This document shows, in pieces, positions 6,387-6,846 of a stretch of 6,846 nucleotides of DNA. The translations under genes were made by a program, and so were the position numbers. Every line of letters starts with the position of its first letter. Positions within the stretch are counted from its first letter, which is position 1. The stretch is from Blastocatellia bacterium. Lineage in GTDB: Bacteria; Acidobacteriota; Blastocatellia; Pyrinomonadales; Pyrinomonadaceae. A model generated the notes under the pieces. That model had not been told where the DNA came from, did not search any database, and saw nothing but the letters and a program-made list of their open reading frames with translations. The stretch covers positions 1 to 6,846 of the forward strand of contig JACDAY010000130.1 of NCBI GenBank assembly GCA_013695195.1, read 5' to 3'.

Positions 6387-6846
6387 TGAATATGAAACTA
6401 CAATTTGATAAATATGCCGACGGCCTCGTTCCGGCAATCGTTCAAGACGCCGTTACGGATCAGATACTGATGCTCGGATTTATGAACGAAGCCGCATTCG
6501 CAAAAACGCGGGAGAGCGGACTTGTCGCGTTCTATTCCCGTTCCCGGCAGCGGCTCTGGACCAAAGGCGAGACGAGCGGCAATTTTCTCCGGGTTGCGGA
6601 AATGTTCACCGATTGTGATAACGACACGCTGCTCATAAAGGCCACACTCGCCGGGCCGGTTTGTCATACGGGCGCCCAAACGTGCTTCGAGGGAGACACT
6701 TTGAACAAATTAAATCGAAATATTCTGTTCGATCTCGAAAAAATTATCGAACAGCGGCACACAAATCCCGACCAAAACTCATATACCTCAAAACTGTTTT
6801 CGAAGGGCATCAACAAAATCGCTCAGAAAGTCGGCGAAGAGGCCGT
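6386..6846 (+). CDS. hisI: bifunctional phosphoribosyl-AMP cyclohydrolase / phosphoribosyl-ATP pyrophosphatase (HisIE), 3' truncated by window
   Basis: Catalyses the second and third steps of the pathway: HisE removes pyrophosphate from PR-ATP and HisI opens the adenine ring of PR-AMP to give ProFAR. 153 complete codons are visible and the frame runs open off the window end; fused proteins usually have about 200 residues, so roughly the last quarter is missing. HisI (about 1-105) shows ILMLGFMNEAAF, FYSRSRQRLWTKGETSGN (49-66), the metal-binding DCDND (76-80), and C77, C93 and C100, the three zinc cysteines of the family. HisE begins near L114 (LFDLEKIIEQR) and continues with SYTSKLF and KIAQKVGEEA (144-153), its acidic metal-binding helix. 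The start at 6386 shares one base with the hisF stop (TAATG) and has GAGGTG 8 nt upstream. The symbol hisIE is also used. Confidence 0.95.
   Translation, partial: MNMKLQFDKYADGLVPAIVQDAVTDQILMLGFMNEAAFAKTRESGLVAFYSRSRQRLWTKGETSGNFLRVAEMFTDCDNDTLLIKATLAGPVCHTGAQTCFEGDTLNKLNRNILFDLEKIIEQRHTNPDQNSYTSKLFSKGINKIAQKVGEEA

Overview
The window is one uninterrupted, co-directional histidine biosynthesis operon on the + strand, in the order hisG-hisD-hisC-hisB-hisH-hisA-hisF-hisIE. It enters at the start of hisG (only five bases of upstream sequence are visible) and leaves inside the HisE half of hisIE. Almost every base is coding: the only gap between genes is the 5 nt between hisG and hisD, and every later junction overlaps by 1 to 23 nt. 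There are no RNA genes, mobile elements, repeats, CRISPR arrays or terminators that I can support, and the operon promoter and leader lie outside the window.

The genes encode, in order, the long (histidine-regulated) form of ATP phosphoribosyltransferase, histidinol dehydrogenase, histidinol-phosphate aminotransferase, a fused histidinol-phosphatase/imidazoleglycerol-phosphate dehydratase, the glutaminase subunit HisH, the HisA isomerase, the cyclase subunit HisF, and a fused PRA-CH/PRA-PH hydrolase. If the cut-off HisE part is intact, this one transcript encodes all ten pathway steps from PRPP + ATP to L-histidine. Neither a separate hisN phosphatase nor a HisZ subunit is needed. Catalytic and metal-binding residues are present in all the enzymes, so all look functional. 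The one clear departure is that the structural zinc site known in the E. coli HisB phosphatase domain is absent.

The organism is a bacterium with roughly balanced base composition. The gene order and the HisB and HisIE fusions are as in Gammaproteobacteria and Bacteroidota. As I remember them, the HisB, HisH, HisD and HisF proteins resemble Bacteroidota homologues most (for example KYNAGN at the HisH N-terminus and a zinc-less HisB phosphatase loop). However, several starts have clear Shine-Dalgarno sequences (GGAGG, GGGAG, AAAGGAG, GAGGTG), which typical Bacteroidota make little use of. A related or gene-exchanging phylum such as Acidobacteriota is a possible source, but the sequence alone does not settle it.

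Nothing here looks like an undescribed biological system. The points worth a second look are the zinc-less HisB phosphatase domain, the nested gene junctions, and the mismatch between protein affinity and translation signals.
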